From: JBAYIE01 sp965279165
Lineage (GTDB): Bacteria > Bacteroidota > Bacteroidia > UKL13-3
Direction of reading: 5' to 3'
Length of the DNA stretch: 64,000 nucleotides
Assembly (NCBI GenBank): GCA_965279165.1
Contig: OZ257140.1
Coordinates: forward strand, 1,426,001-1,490,000
A model generated the notes under the pieces. That model did not search any database and was not told where the DNA came from. It saw nothing but the letters and a program-made list of their open reading frames with translations. This document shows positions 55,372 to 64,000 of this stretch, one piece after another (position 1 is the first letter of the stretch; each line of letters opens with the position of its first letter). The position numbers were made by a program, and so were the translations under genes.

Positions 55372-55430
55372 GGACAGGTCGCGACCTGTCCCTACTCGCG
55401 ACCTGTCCCTACATCGCGACCTGTCCCTAT
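55368..55430. repeat. REP palindrome cluster, left of the RAYT gene
   Basis: A perfect 28-base palindrome at 55368-55395 (half-site GTAGGGACAGGTCG) is followed by two copies of the right half, TCGCGACCTGTCCCTA(C/T), at 55396-55412 and 55414-55430. The cluster supplies the stop codon of the upstream gene and abuts the end of the transposase gene. It probably also acts as a bidirectional terminator. Confidence 0.88.
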
Positions 55431-55912
55431 GACGACGTATAATTAACAGGATTATTTTCAATATATTTCGTAATCGTCAAAAACGATTTCTCATCACGAA
55501 TTATTCTATCGTGAAAGGATCGTTGCCAAGCGAAATCCAAATTTCCCAACAAATGAATTTTTTTGGATACCGATGTTTTATATGCCCCCATTAATTCGGA
55601 TAATGTTTTAATTTTGGTTCGTAGGGACGGGTCGTGACCCATCCCTACCAAAATATTCCGATTAATTTCAATAATCCCATGCACATGATCCGGCATTACA
55701 ACAAACGGATGCAAAACCAAATATGAATATTGTTCACCAAGCCAATGCCATTGTTGTTCGGCAATTATTCCATATTCGTTTAAAATCATTCGACCATCCT
55801 TAATTTTTCCGAAAATTTTTCTTCGGTGTTGAACATTGGATGTTATAAAATAGAGGTTGTCTTTGGAATAATCATACGATTGCATGCGATTCCCTTTTCG
55901 GGTGTGTTTCAT
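55427..55912 (-). CDS. REP-associated tyrosine transposase (RAYT, Y1_Tnp family)
   Basis: 161 residues from the ATG at 55912; the in-frame ATG at 55930 adds six residues. The HUH motif is HVH in VVMPDHVHGIIEI (near 75) and the catalytic Tyr is in TKYIENNPVNY at the C-terminus. FAWQRSFHDRIIRDEKSF is typical of the Bacteroidota branch. These single-strand transposases act on REP palindromes, which flank the gene on both sides. An extra REP palindrome at 55621-55648 lies inside the reading frame, encoding about nine residues (VGMGHDPSL) between the HUH and Tyr motifs. Confidence 0.9.
   Translation of the reverse strand: MKHTRKGNRMQSYDYSKDNLYFITSNVQHRRKIFGKIKDGRMILNEYGIIAEQQWHWLGEQYSYLVLHPFVVMPDHVHGIIEINRNILVGMGHDPSLRTKIKTLSELMGAYKTSVSKKIHLLGNLDFAWQRSFHDRIIRDEKSFLTITKYIENNPVNYTSS
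55621..55648. repeat. REP palindrome inside the RAYT reading frame
   Basis: GTAGGGACGGGTCG and TGACCCATCCCTAC pair as a 28-base palindrome with one mismatched pair and variant bases compared with the flanking REPs. The frame stays open across it. Confidence 0.85.
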
Positions 55913-55938
55913 AGTAACGCTAATATACATAAAATTTC

Positions 55939-55989
55939 GTAGGGACAGGTCGCGACCTTTAGTAAGGACAGGTCGCGACCTGTCCCTAC
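55939..55989. repeat. REP palindrome cluster, right of the RAYT gene
   Basis: A partial REP (GTAGGGACAGGTCGCGACC, 55939-55957) is followed after four bases by a nearly complete palindrome (55962-55989) ending GACCTGTCCCTAC. It lies between the RAYT start and the stop codon of the HlyD-type gene at 55993. Confidence 0.87.
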
Positions 55990-55992
55990 GTG

Positions 55993-57111
55993 TTAATCCG
56001 ACGCATGTTGTTCCGTTTCATTCACCGAACTATTTGGATCCTTTATCTTATCCCCTTTATTAATACCGGACAAAATCTCAGTATTAATGCCATCCGATAA
56101 CCCAAGTTTTACATAACTCCTCCGATAGGTTTGTGGTTCGGTTTCTATTTCCACATACGGTTTATCTTCTCCTTCAAATTGTATCAACGATTCGGATACC
56201 GACAATACACTGTCTCTTTTATCCAGTACAATATCTGCTGTTGCACTATAACCGGCGCGGATAAATGAACCAGGTTTGAGGTTCATCTTTGCTTTGATTA
56301 AAAATTGAATCGCCCCATTTTCTTTTACACCTTTTGGCGCGATGTATTCAAGAATCGCATCAAACTTTTCCTGATCAATTGCCCCTATTTTTAATATCAA
56401 GTTCATTCCCACATTTATTTTTCCCACTTCACTTTCATCTACTTTACCTTCAAAAATCATTTCTCCCATATCCGCTACAACGGCAATGGTTGTACCTTCG
56501 TTAAAGGTATTGCTTTCAATCACACTGCTCCCTTCTTTTAGTGGCACATCTAATACCATACCGTCTATAGTAGATATTACTATCGTATTGGTTACTTTAC
56601 CGGACGATTTGCTTATCCCTTCTTTAATTAATTGTAAGTTATTCTCTGCCGTATTTTGTTCTGCTATCGCATTATTATAAGCAAGCTGAAATGGTTGAAA
56701 TTCGGCAAGTGCTATCATCTTGCCTTCATACAATTTCTTGTTTCGCTCAAAGTCTATTTTAGCGTTTTCCAATTGCAAACTCGACCGGTTCAATCTGTTT
56801 TCTGCTTCATTTAGATTAACCATATTCGGAATTATCTTTATTTGGGCAATCTTATCTCCCTTCTTTACTACATCTCCTGCAATCACAAATAGTTTTTCAA
56901 TAATTCCCGATACCCTGGGTTTAATATTTACTTCTCTTCGTGGAACAACAGCACCGGTAGCTACTGTCTTCTTAATAATATTTTGTACCGAAGCTTCTTG
57001 TGTAGTAAACACTACCGGTTTTTCTTCTGATTTTTGATACAGGAATACTATCGTGTAAACAAAAATTCCAACAAAAAGCAAGAGTACTGCAATTTTAAAA
57101 AATCTTTTCAT
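55993..57111 (-). CDS. HlyD/MacA-type periplasmic adaptor, no pump gene adjacent
   Basis: 372 residues. One N-terminal membrane anchor (about 5-25), a barrel-sandwich region (VVPRREVNIKPRVSGIIEKL, GDVVKKGDKIAQI), an alpha hairpin (about 100-165; EAENRLNRSSLQLENAK) and beta-barrel segments (GMNLILKIGAIDQEKF). It fits the membrane fusion subunit of tripartite efflux pumps of the MacAB or RND class. MacB or RND genes would be expected just downstream; instead the REP cluster and RAYT begin three bases after the stop. The pump may have been displaced or be encoded elsewhere. Confidence 0.88.
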   Translation of the reverse strand: MKRFFKIAVLLLFVGIFVYTIVFLYQKSEEKPVVFTTQEASVQNIIKKTVATGAVVPRREVNIKPRVSGIIEKLFVIAGDVVKKGDKIAQIKIIPNMVNLNEAENRLNRSSLQLENAKIDFERNKKLYEGKMIALAEFQPFQLAYNNAIAEQNTAENNLQLIKEGISKSSGKVTNTIVISTIDGMVLDVPLKEGSSVIESNTFNEGTTIAVVADMGEMIFEGKVDESEVGKINVGMNLILKIGAIDQEKFDAILEYIAPKGVKENGAIQFLIKAKMNLKPGSFIRAGYSATADIVLDKRDSVLSVSESLIQFEGEDKPYVEIETEPQTYRRSYVKLGLSDGINTEILSGINKGDKIKDPNSSVNETEQHASD

Positions 57112-57225
57112 ATTGTTATTTCTAACCTTACCTCAAGGCAACTTAATGGCACAAACGGAGAATCCCATTAATTATTACATAAACAACCCTTTATTGATTT
57201 AACTGGTATAAATCTTAACCGTATT

Positions 57226-60200
57226 TTATTTCTGAATAATCAACCGACGTGATATTTTGCCATGCGCTGTTTTTAATTCCAGAAAATATACCCCATCCGA
57301 AAACGAATCTGTTGCAATGGTTTTTTCATTCCAACCTTTTACCGAATGATAACTTTGGCGAAACACAACTTGTCCCAAAACGTTCATTATTCCAATTTCG
57401 ATATTCTCATTGTTTACCGATTGGAATTTTAAATTAAGCAATTCTGAAACCGGATTAGGGAAAATGGTTATTGCATTTTCGTTTAATTCTTCATTCAAAG
57501 AGGTATTGTTTGCAACGGTTACGCTTTTTTGAACATTTTGCCCTTTACAACCATTACCCGATGTTTCCTGTACCTTCACCAAACCTAATCCGGCCGCAGT
57601 CCATTGTACCTGAATTAAATTGGTATTTCCTCCTGAAATTTTAATACCTCCTGTTAATGTCCAGTTGTAAGTCGAGCCAACAGCGAAACCAACATTATAA
57701 TTTTCAATTGCATTTTTTATACTGTTTTCTGGTCCAGATATTGGCGATGTTGTAGGCGATGGTAGCAAGTTAATAATTTTATAATCCGACATGGTACCAA
57801 CGCAATCTCCATTAATCCCACGAACACTATATTTTCCGGAATCGGTAACCAAAAACGAAACTGAAGTTGAACCATTCAATACATTATCATTTCTGTACCA
57901 TTGGTTTCCTGAAGACAAAGAAGAAGTTAATGTCGCGGTACCGCCAGTACACATAAAACTTGAAGTAAGATCAGATGTAATAGTTGGTTTAAGCGGATAA
58001 GTATTCACTACCACATTTTTGGGATCAGACTGCGCCATACATCCACCGGCATCTGTAATTTCAACTGAATAAACTCCGGTTGCGTCTGCTTTAAACAGAT
58101 TCGATATTGCACCCGGAATTTTACTGCCTGCTAATCTCCATTGGTAAGCTATTGCAGGAGAATCACACGTTAACATAACTGAATCTCCGGTGCATATACT
58201 TGGGTTTTTATCTGTACTGATAGTCGGTTTATTCGGATTTGCAAGTACCGTAATATAATTCACCTTTGTGATGCTATCCGAACCGGTACTATTCGTTACT
58301 TTTAGTTTTACGGTATACATTCCCGGACTATTGTATACGATACCTGAAGGATTTTGAACAGATGAACTGGTTGTTCCTGCACCGTTAAATGTCCATTGCC
58401 ATGCGGTTCCTATATTAATGGTTGAATCATAAAATGAAATAGATTCCCCAACACAGGCGGTAGTTTTGGATGCATAAAAATTTGCAACCGGTAATAATGC
58501 TGTTCCATTTATTTCAACATTATCAATAAATAGATTATTGCTATACCGGTTATATCCTTCAAATTTTAACTTTACATTATTCAACCCAACATAGGCATTC
58601 AAATTTAAGGTGATGCAATTAAGATTAGCTCCTGTACACCATTTTTGTGCAGAGTCGGGAATAAATTCATTCGAATTATCCGGAACTGTACTTAAATTAC
58701 CGGTTCCATTTTCACCTTTGGATAAAAGCCTTGTCCATGCTGTTCCACAATTGGTAGAAACCCAAATTACCAAGGAATCGGATGCCGAAGTTGGATCTTT
58801 GGCATATGCATGCATAAAAGTTAAATTAGCACTCGAATATCCTTTTAAACTAATTGCAGGTGTAATTAATCCGTCTCTCCTGCCGATATTGGTATAGTTG
58901 AAAAATGGCATGCAATAAGCCTGGTTTCCCGGACTGGTTCCTTTAATCGTAGCAAGTCTCCAAGTAGTATCGTTATTTGGATTATCGATTGTCCATGAGC
59001 TTCGTGAAGCTGAATTGGTTTCAAAAGTTTCAGAAAAAGGTAAGGTAATGCCACCTGCTGTAATATAATTTACCGAGTAAACGGAATCTTTACCTAGCGC
59101 ATTGCTAACCACCAACGAAACAGGAAATTTTCCTGCATTTGAATACGTTACAACCGGTGCCGCAGCCGTAGAAGTAGTAGGAAATCCTCCGGGAAAATAC
59201 CAGGTTCTGTTTGTTGGTGAACCGGATGAATTGTCGGTAAAGGTTACCTGACTACCGGTACAAACACTTCTTGTGCTCGCAGAAAACCCTGCAACGGGAA
59301 ATCCCATTAACCCACTAACAATAAGCGAAAAGTTTTGTGTACCGACCAGCGTACCTTTATGAGAAACCACAACAGAATAAGTTCCGGCTTGAGGAGCTGC
59401 CAGATAAATTTGCTCTACATTGTCTACAATATTATTACCGGTTGTAGCAACTGCAGCCGGATTGGCTTTATCAAGAATGTAAGGGAAAAACACTGTATTG
59501 TCAGATAGCCTCGTCAAACGAATATCCAAATCGTTCACCAACATTCTGTTTCCAGGATCAAGAGAAGGATTTACCGGTGTGCCGGCCGGGTCTGTCCAAC
59601 ATATTGTTACCCTCAAAGGACTTACCCCGGAAGAAGAAATATTCTGGCTATACGTTTTGGTATTGGTAAGGGATTTTTCCTGAATTTGATTGGAAACAGA
59701 ATCGGTAATTACTTGCACTGCCTTCGCAATATTTACCAATCCCCAACCGAATTTATAATCCGGCCCGCTGTTGCCTGCCTCATCAGCCGTATGTATAGCC
59801 AAACCTTTTAAGGTGGAAGCACGCATAAATACATTTTTCAGGTTGAAATAATGTTGTTGCACCAACAGTAAGGATCCACATACATTGGGTGATGACATCG
59901 AAGTACCCTGGTAGGTATTATAAGATGTATTGCTAACAGCAGTACTCGAGTAAACTCCTACTCCGCATCCAACTACATCCGGTTTAATCCGACCATCATC
60001 CATCGGTCCCCAACCACTGAAACTACTCATCACCACATCCGAAGCCTGTGTATAGCCATTGTTGGTATTGCTATTTCCAATTTTATTTACTGCACCAACT
60101 GTAAGTATATTTTTCGCTCCACTATAAGTGGATATACAATCGTATTGTCCATCCGCAGGTGGCGGTGTGCCAACACCGGGGCTACCATTGGCATAAAACC

Positions 60201-61002
60201 AATTGGTTTGGGTTTTGTTATCGCCACGATCGTTTCCGGCCGATTTAACAATAAGGTAATAAGGATTTGTTGCTACGATATTATCCCATTCGGCAGAACG
60301 CTGATCGTAAAATCCAAACTTATAGTCCTCTGTATTGCTGATACTAGGATTACCTATCCAATAATCATTGGTACCATCAAAATACCAACCCGTTTTTACT
60401 CCGTATGAATGATTCGACAATAGCATTCCATTTGCTGCTGCTGCACTCATTTCTGATCCATCGTTATCCCAATCATATACACGCAAAGTTGCCTGATACG
60501 ACATGCCTTTTGCATTCGCACTTACACCTGACCCAATCATGGTACCTGCCACGTGTGTTGCATGGTCATCAACTTGAGTTGACCCGTCAACTTGAACAAC
60601 CCTTCCGACTAATTCTTGATGGGTAACACGGGTAGCTCCGCCATCCCAGGCACCTAAACGATTCCCTGTTAAATTTCCGGTTAAGGAAGTTCCAACAATA
60701 CCACCGGGCCAAACTTTGTTGGTTGAAATTGTTCTTCCAGCACCCACATTATCGGTTATATCAAATAACATATCACCTAACATATCAAAACCCGCAAATG
60801 CGCTGATTCTTCCGTTTTTATCCTTCATTCGCAACGGAATATTTCTTTCTCTGCTAATTTGCTCTGCCATTGCCCGGTCGCGGAGATACTGTTGATTCAA
60901 TCTTTTTACCAGTGAATCCGAGGTTGGTTGCAAAGATGGTTGTGCCAATAGCAATACCGGAAAATAAATAAGGGTTAAAAGGGTACTCTGTAATCTATTC
61001 AT
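57226..61002 (-). CDS. Subtilisin-like (S8) secreted protease with PKD/Ig repeats and T9SS domain
   Basis: 1258 residues. The signal peptide ends near residue 20 (LLLAQ). The S8 domain covers about 90-440: a catalytic Asp candidate in LGAWDGGATRVTH, His in DDHATHVAGTMIGSG (near 150) and Ser in YQGTSMSSPNVCG (near 370). A jelly-roll P-like domain follows (about 450-570), then a PKD domain (AGFSASTRSVCTGSQVTF), a MAM-like segment, a second PKD, Ig-like repeats and the T9SS type A domain (ITIFPNPVSELLNLKF to RRLIIQK). It is exported and probably attached to the cell surface, where it should digest proteins. Confidence 0.92.
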   Translation of the reverse strand: MNRLQSTLLTLIYFPVLLLAQPSLQPTSDSLVKRLNQQYLRDRAMAEQISRERNIPLRMKDKNGRISAFAGFDMLGDMLFDITDNVGAGRTISTNKVWPGGIVGTSLTGNLTGNRLGAWDGGATRVTHQELVGRVVQVDGSTQVDDHATHVAGTMIGSGVSANAKGMSYQATLRVYDWDNDGSEMSAAAANGMLLSNHSYGVKTGWYFDGTNDYWIGNPSISNTEDYKFGFYDQRSAEWDNIVATNPYYLIVKSAGNDRGDNKTQTNWFYANGSPGVGTPPPADGQYDCISTYSGAKNILTVGAVNKIGNSNTNNGYTQASDVVMSSFSGWGPMDDGRIKPDVVGCGVGVYSSTAVSNTSYNTYQGTSMSSPNVCGSLLLVQQHYFNLKNVFMRASTLKGLAIHTADEAGNSGPDYKFGWGLVNIAKAVQVITDSVSNQIQEKSLTNTKTYSQNISSSGVSPLRVTICWTDPAGTPVNPSLDPGNRMLVNDLDIRLTRLSDNTVFFPYILDKANPAAVATTGNNIVDNVEQIYLAAPQAGTYSVVVSHKGTLVGTQNFSLIVSGLMGFPVAGFSASTRSVCTGSQVTFTDNSSGSPTNRTWYFPGGFPTTSTAAAPVVTYSNAGKFPVSLVVSNALGKDSVYSVNYITAGGITLPFSETFETNSASRSSWTIDNPNNDTTWRLATIKGTSPGNQAYCMPFFNYTNIGRRDGLITPAISLKGYSSANLTFMHAYAKDPTSASDSLVIWVSTNCGTAWTRLLSKGENGTGNLSTVPDNSNEFIPDSAQKWCTGANLNCITLNLNAYVGLNNVKLKFEGYNRYSNNLFIDNVEINGTALLPVANFYASKTTACVGESISFYDSTINIGTAWQWTFNGAGTTSSSVQNPSGIVYNSPGMYTVKLKVTNSTGSDSITKVNYITVLANPNKPTISTDKNPSICTGDSVMLTCDSPAIAYQWRLAGSKIPGAISNLFKADATGVYSVEITDAGGCMAQSDPKNVVVNTYPLKPTITSDLTSSFMCTGGTATLTSSLSSGNQWYRNDNVLNGSTSVSFLVTDSGKYSVRGINGDCVGTMSDYKIINLLPSPTTSPISGPENSIKNAIENYNVGFAVGSTYNWTLTGGIKISGGNTNLIQVQWTAAGLGLVKVQETSGNGCKGQNVQKSVTVANNTSLNEELNENAITIFPNPVSELLNLKFQSVNNENIEIGIMNVLGQVVFRQSYHSVKGWNEKTIATDSFSDGVYFLELKTAHGKISRRLIIQK

Positions 61003-61006
61003 GAAT

Positions 61007-61498
61007 TTAATGGGTGCTTAACATTTCTATTTCCGGAATGTTGCCATATAATCCGGTTTCAACTTTAATCTTCTTTTTGTTTTTACAATACAAGGTAGTG
61101 ATCACTTTTATATAAACCGGATTTCCTACCACGTTCTTCTTACTATAAATCTGTAATGCTGTTTTTGAATATGTTGGAGAACTAGCCCAGGTGCCTGTTT
61201 CGCGAATAAGAACAACCCTTACCGGAGCGTTTTTTATTATAGTATCCTTCAACCATAAGCTTCTTAAACCATTTACCTGTAACATGTTCCCATTTGCATC
61301 TGTAACACTTACATTGATCGAATTGTTCTTGTTTTCAAATGCAGGTTTCAATAAAGGAAATAATCGCTCCAGTTTTCCATTTGTGTGAAATAACCACGCG
61401 TATGTTTCATTGGTTCTGCCATTTGCCGGTTTTTTTTGCCCGAAAACAAAAATATTTACAACAACCAGAACCGTTATGAATAAGAGGGATTTTTGCAT
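61007..61498 (-). CDS. Secreted protein of unknown function
   Basis: 163 residues. The signal peptide ends near FVFGQ (residue 20). The mature protein is beta-rich (SINVSVTDANGNMLQVNG, PVYIKVITTLYC) and has one Cys. I recognise no family. It is only four bases upstream of the protease gene on the same strand, so the two are very likely cotranscribed and may act together. Confidence 0.75.
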   Translation of the reverse strand: MQKSLLFITVLVVVNIFVFGQKKPANGRTNETYAWLFHTNGKLERLFPLLKPAFENKNNSINVSVTDANGNMLQVNGLRSLWLKDTIIKNAPVRVVLIRETGTWASSPTYSKTALQIYSKKNVVGNPVYIKVITTLYCKNKKKIKVETGLYGNIPEIEMLSTH

Positions 61499-61587
61499 TT
61501 ACCCAAATATAAGAATTAAAAATGAAAAAATAAGGGGTGCTGTCTTTTTAAAGCTCATAAAGGAATGCTTTATTTGCAGTATATCCC

Positions 61588-62301
61588 ATGAATGAAATCA
61601 AACAACATATTCCGAACTTTCTAACCTCCCTCAATTTATTGTTCGGATGTTTGGCTATCATCGCTGCCTTGGATGGCCGTTTACAAACTGCATCTATTTT
61701 TATCGTTTCCGCGGCAGTGCTCGATTTTTTTGATGGCTTTATAGCACGGGCTCTTGGCGCATATTCAGAACTGGGCAAACAGCTTGACTCGCTTGCCGAT
61801 ATGGTTAGTTTCGGCGTTGCTCCCGGCATGATATTCTATATGATGTCAGGAAAATGCTTCGCCACCGATGGGTTTTGCATCAATACCTATACTGCGCTTT
61901 TAATTCCGGTTTTCTCGGGTTTGCGACTGGCCAAATTCAATATCGATACAAGGCAAACCGATTCATTTATTGGTGTCCCGACTCCTGCAATCGCAATATT
62001 TATTGCCAGCATTCCGTTTGTATTATCAAATAGCAGTTTAGGTTTGGCAAAAGTATTTGAACACGAATATTTTCTTAAGTTCTTCCCTTTACTTGCAGCC
62101 TATCTTTTAACTTCTGAAATTCCGCTGCTTGCTCTTAAATTCAAATCTTTTGGATGGAAAGGCAATGAATTCCGCTATTTGCTCATCCTAATTTCTCTGG
62201 TCAGCGTATTGCTTTTTACGTATGAAGGGGTTGCAATCGCAATTGTTTGTTACGTTTTATTATCTTTAGTACAGAATCTATATAAAAAGAAAACCATATG
62301 A
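61588..62301 (+). CDS. pssA: CDP-diacylglycerol-serine O-phosphatidyltransferase
   Basis: 237 residues with several membrane helices. The CDP-alcohol phosphotransferase signature is complete: DG-X2-AR-X8-G-X3-D-X3-D, read in FFDGFIARALGAYSELG and then KQLDSLADM. The enzyme transfers the phosphatidyl group from CDP-diacylglycerol to serine to make phosphatidylserine, the precursor of phosphatidylethanolamine. The length fits the short bacterial PssA. It overlaps purS by four bases. Confidence 0.94.
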   Translation: MNEIKQHIPNFLTSLNLLFGCLAIIAALDGRLQTASIFIVSAAVLDFFDGFIARALGAYSELGKQLDSLADMVSFGVAPGMIFYMMSGKCFATDGFCINTYTALLIPVFSGLRLAKFNIDTRQTDSFIGVPTPAIAIFIASIPFVLSNSSLGLAKVFEHEYFLKFFPLLAAYLLTSEIPLLALKFKSFGWKGNEFRYLLILISLVSVLLFTYEGVAIAIVCYVLLSLVQNLYKKKTI

Positions 62302-62549
62302 AATTTATAGCCGAAATAGATATAATGCCACAAAAAGCATTATTAGACCCGCAAGGGAAAGCAGTTACAGGAAGCATGAAAAACCTGGGACACGATAAAA
62401 TTTCTAATGTTCGTATTGGTAAACATATCCAACTCGAAATTGAAGCTACCACTGAAGAAGAAGCTAAAATGCAAGTGGATGATGCTTGCAGAAAAATGCT
62501 TGCTAACCTGATTATGGAAACCTATTCTTTTAGTTTACACCAAAGCTAA
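62298..62549 (+). CDS. purS: Phosphoribosylformylglycinamidine synthase subunit PurS
   Basis: 83 residues, the usual size. The pattern FIAEIDIMPQKALLDPQGKAV, then NVRIGKHIQLEIEA and LANLIMETYSF, is that of PurS, the small subunit that bridges PurL and PurQ in purine synthesis. It overlaps pssA by four bases (ATGA), so the genes are translationally coupled. purQ and purL are not in the window. Confidence 0.94.
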   Translation: MKFIAEIDIMPQKALLDPQGKAVTGSMKNLGHDKISNVRIGKHIQLEIEATTEEEAKMQVDDACRKMLANLIMETYSFSLHQS

Positions 62550-62552
62550 CAG

Positions 62553-63824
62553 ATGAAACGAGCACTACAATTACTTGTTTTTGTGTGCTTTCAAATAGTT
62601 GCAAACGCACAAAATCCGGATTATGCCCGTGAAGTGCTAAATGTGCTTTGCTCTGAAGATTTTGCCGGAAGAGGTTATGTAAAAGATGGGGCGAATAAAG
62701 CTGCTAATTATATTGCAGGAGAGTTCCGTAAATCCGGATTAAAATCCTATGGTCCCGATTATTTTCAACCCATCGGTTATCCTGTTATTGCTTATCCATA
62801 TGAAGTTACCATAAAACTGGATGATACAGAACTGATTCCGGGAGATGAGTTTATCATCAGTCCGGGATGCCCATCCATTAAAGGTGTATTTGATTTATTA
62901 TATGTTGATTCGGCTTTGATTGATAATCCCTCCTCCTTTCGCCAGTTCGAAAAATCAGGATTCTCCCATTGCATGATCGTATTAAATATTGCAACAAAAC
63001 AATCCTTAAAGTATCCTGATCGCTTACAAAAAATCAAGGAGAATTTTTACAAATCAAGAGGTATCATTCATTACAACCAAACAAAATTAACCTGGAGTGT
63101 GGCAATGGATTATGATAAGTTTCCAAATATTTATATGTTATCCGGAGTTTATAAAAACATACCTACAAAAATCAATATCCAGGTAGTACCCGAAGTTCGT
63201 TCCTATAATGGAAAAAATGTAATCGGTTATATAAAAGGAAGTGCGCAACCCGATTCAGTAATCGTTTTTTCTGCCCATTATGACCATTTAGGTATGATGG
63301 GATCATGGGCTATTTTTCCTGGAGCAAACGATAACGCAAGTGGGGTTGCCATGATGCTCGACCTAGCAAAATATTACACAGCAAATCCTCCTAAATACAC
63401 CATTTGTTTTATGGCTTTTACCGGAGAAGAAGCCGGATTGTTTGGCTCCTATTATTATACCGAACATCCTTATTTTCCATTGGGTAATATTAGTTTACTC
63501 ATGAACCTCGACTTGATGGGAACAGGAGATAAAGGCATGACTGTGGTTAATGCAACTTTATTTCCGAAAGAATTTCAGGATTTGCAACTCGTTAATTTAA
63601 ACGGAGATTATTTGCCCATTATCCAATCCAGGGGGAAAGCCCAAAACAGCGACCATTATTATTTTTCGGAGAAAGGTGTTAAGGCTTTCTTCTTTTATCT
63701 GATGGGCGAATACAAAGCTTACCATGATGTGTTTGATACTCCGGAAGCTGTTACTTTTTCAAAATATAATGAGGCTTTTAAACTCATTAGGGATTTCACA
63801 GATGTTTGCCAAAAGAAACCTTAA
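62553..63824 (+). CDS. Secreted M28-family zinc aminopeptidase
   Basis: 423 residues. The signal peptide ends near residue 20 (ANAQ). The M28 zinc ligands and catalytic acids are visible: VFSAHYDHLG, GANDNASG, FTGEEAGLFGS, NLDLMGTGD and YHDVFDTPE. A PA-like insert lies at about 80-190. The enzyme should release amino acids or dipeptides from the N-terminus of peptides in the periplasm. It starts three bases after purS and is probably part of the same operon. Confidence 0.93.
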   Translation: MKRALQLLVFVCFQIVANAQNPDYAREVLNVLCSEDFAGRGYVKDGANKAANYIAGEFRKSGLKSYGPDYFQPIGYPVIAYPYEVTIKLDDTELIPGDEFIISPGCPSIKGVFDLLYVDSALIDNPSSFRQFEKSGFSHCMIVLNIATKQSLKYPDRLQKIKENFYKSRGIIHYNQTKLTWSVAMDYDKFPNIYMLSGVYKNIPTKINIQVVPEVRSYNGKNVIGYIKGSAQPDSVIVFSAHYDHLGMMGSWAIFPGANDNASGVAMMLDLAKYYTANPPKYTICFMAFTGEEAGLFGSYYYTEHPYFPLGNISLLMNLDLMGTGDKGMTVVNATLFPKEFQDLQLVNLNGDYLPIIQSRGKAQNSDHYYFSEKGVKAFFFYLMGEYKAYHDVFDTPEAVTFSKYNEAFKLIRDFTDVCQKKP

Positions 63825-64000
63825 CCGTTAAATCTCTTTTCTATCAATTGCCTTAATTCCTTTACCAATTCATTTTCATTGTCCCATGAGTAGGTATGTT
63901 TCAATTCGCCAAAATACAACATCGATTCTTCTAACGTAGATGCCGCATTTAACCGATCGATTGCCTTTGCATACTCAACTGTATTTTCCATGAACAACTG
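63821..64000 (-). CDS. Partial or very small protein at the right edge, unknown function
   Basis: An open frame on the minus strand runs from the window end to the stop at 63823-63821, giving 59 residues. The stop overlaps the end of the M28 gene by four bases. The sequence is charged and helical (AIDRLNAASTLEES, ELVKELRQLIEKRFNG). An internal ATG at 63991 could make it a complete 56-residue gene, but it may equally be the C-terminus of a longer protein. Confidence 0.5.
   Translation of the reverse strand, partial: QLFMENTVEYAKAIDRLNAASTLEESMLYFGELKHTYSWDNENELVKELRQLIEKRFNG

Noticed and set aside
55368..55430. CRISPR-like repeats
   Set aside because: The repeats are palindromic REP units without regular unique spacers, next to a RAYT gene.

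Overview
The window comes from an AT-rich Bacteroidota genome. The evidence is several secreted proteins with type IX secretion (T9SS) C-terminal sorting domains, a TonB-dependent receptor with a carboxypeptidase-like N-terminal domain, lipoproteins with a Cys-Lys-Lys-Glu start, promoters of the TTG / TANNTTTG type, and the acpP-fabF-rnc and IPExxxVDY-pyruvate kinase neighbourhoods. The species cannot be named from the sequence. No rRNA, tRNA or CRISPR array was seen.

Layout. 1-6.4 kb: a truncated propeller/Y_Y_Y hybrid-type sensor histidine kinase, a T9SS protein, a CCG-domain Fe-S protein, and a leftward HD-domain / universal stress protein operon. 6.5-39.3 kb: a large signalling and cell-envelope locus, all on the + strand. 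It holds a small histidine kinase with a NarL/LuxR response regulator, five class III adenylate cyclases with different sensor modules (three TPR, one propeller/Y_Y_Y, one GAF), a T9SS protein with a TonB receptor, three small proteins sharing a TKQxWxWNKK tail, a membrane nSTAND/WD40 protein, and ten envelope genes made of a duplicated set (two TPR/beta-barrel proteins and two repeat lipoproteins) plus an extra lipoprotein pair. 39.4-46.5 kb: a universal stress protein with an outer-membrane protein, rnc-fabF-acpP, an IPExxxVDY protein with pyruvate kinase, and a lipoprotein. 46.57-47.34 kb: a PIN toxin and small partner bounded by attC-like sites. 47.5-64 kb: aconitase, PKD/T9SS proteins, a 2-oxoacid dehydrogenase E2 subunit, a CoA-binding protein, a TPR lipoprotein, a RAYT transposase surrounded by REP palindromes, an orphan HlyD-type adaptor, a subtilisin-like T9SS protease, pssA, purS, an M28 peptidase and a partial gene at the edge.

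The most striking signal is a repeated promoter module: a CCCCC-N5-GGGG dyad followed by ATTG (the -33 element), 19-20 bases, and a TANNTTTG-like -7 box. Seven copies occur, at 6366-6414 (leftward), 9898, 16888, 19555, 22467, 25610 and 31747. Each stands in front of a transcription unit of the cyclase/envelope locus or of the HD/Usp operon. I infer one regulon of cAMP-producing sensors and surface proteins driven by a common factor, with the encoded LuxR-type regulator (7265-7903) as the first candidate. Together with the small TKQxWxWNKK proteins, which I do not recognise, this is the best candidate for an undescribed system.
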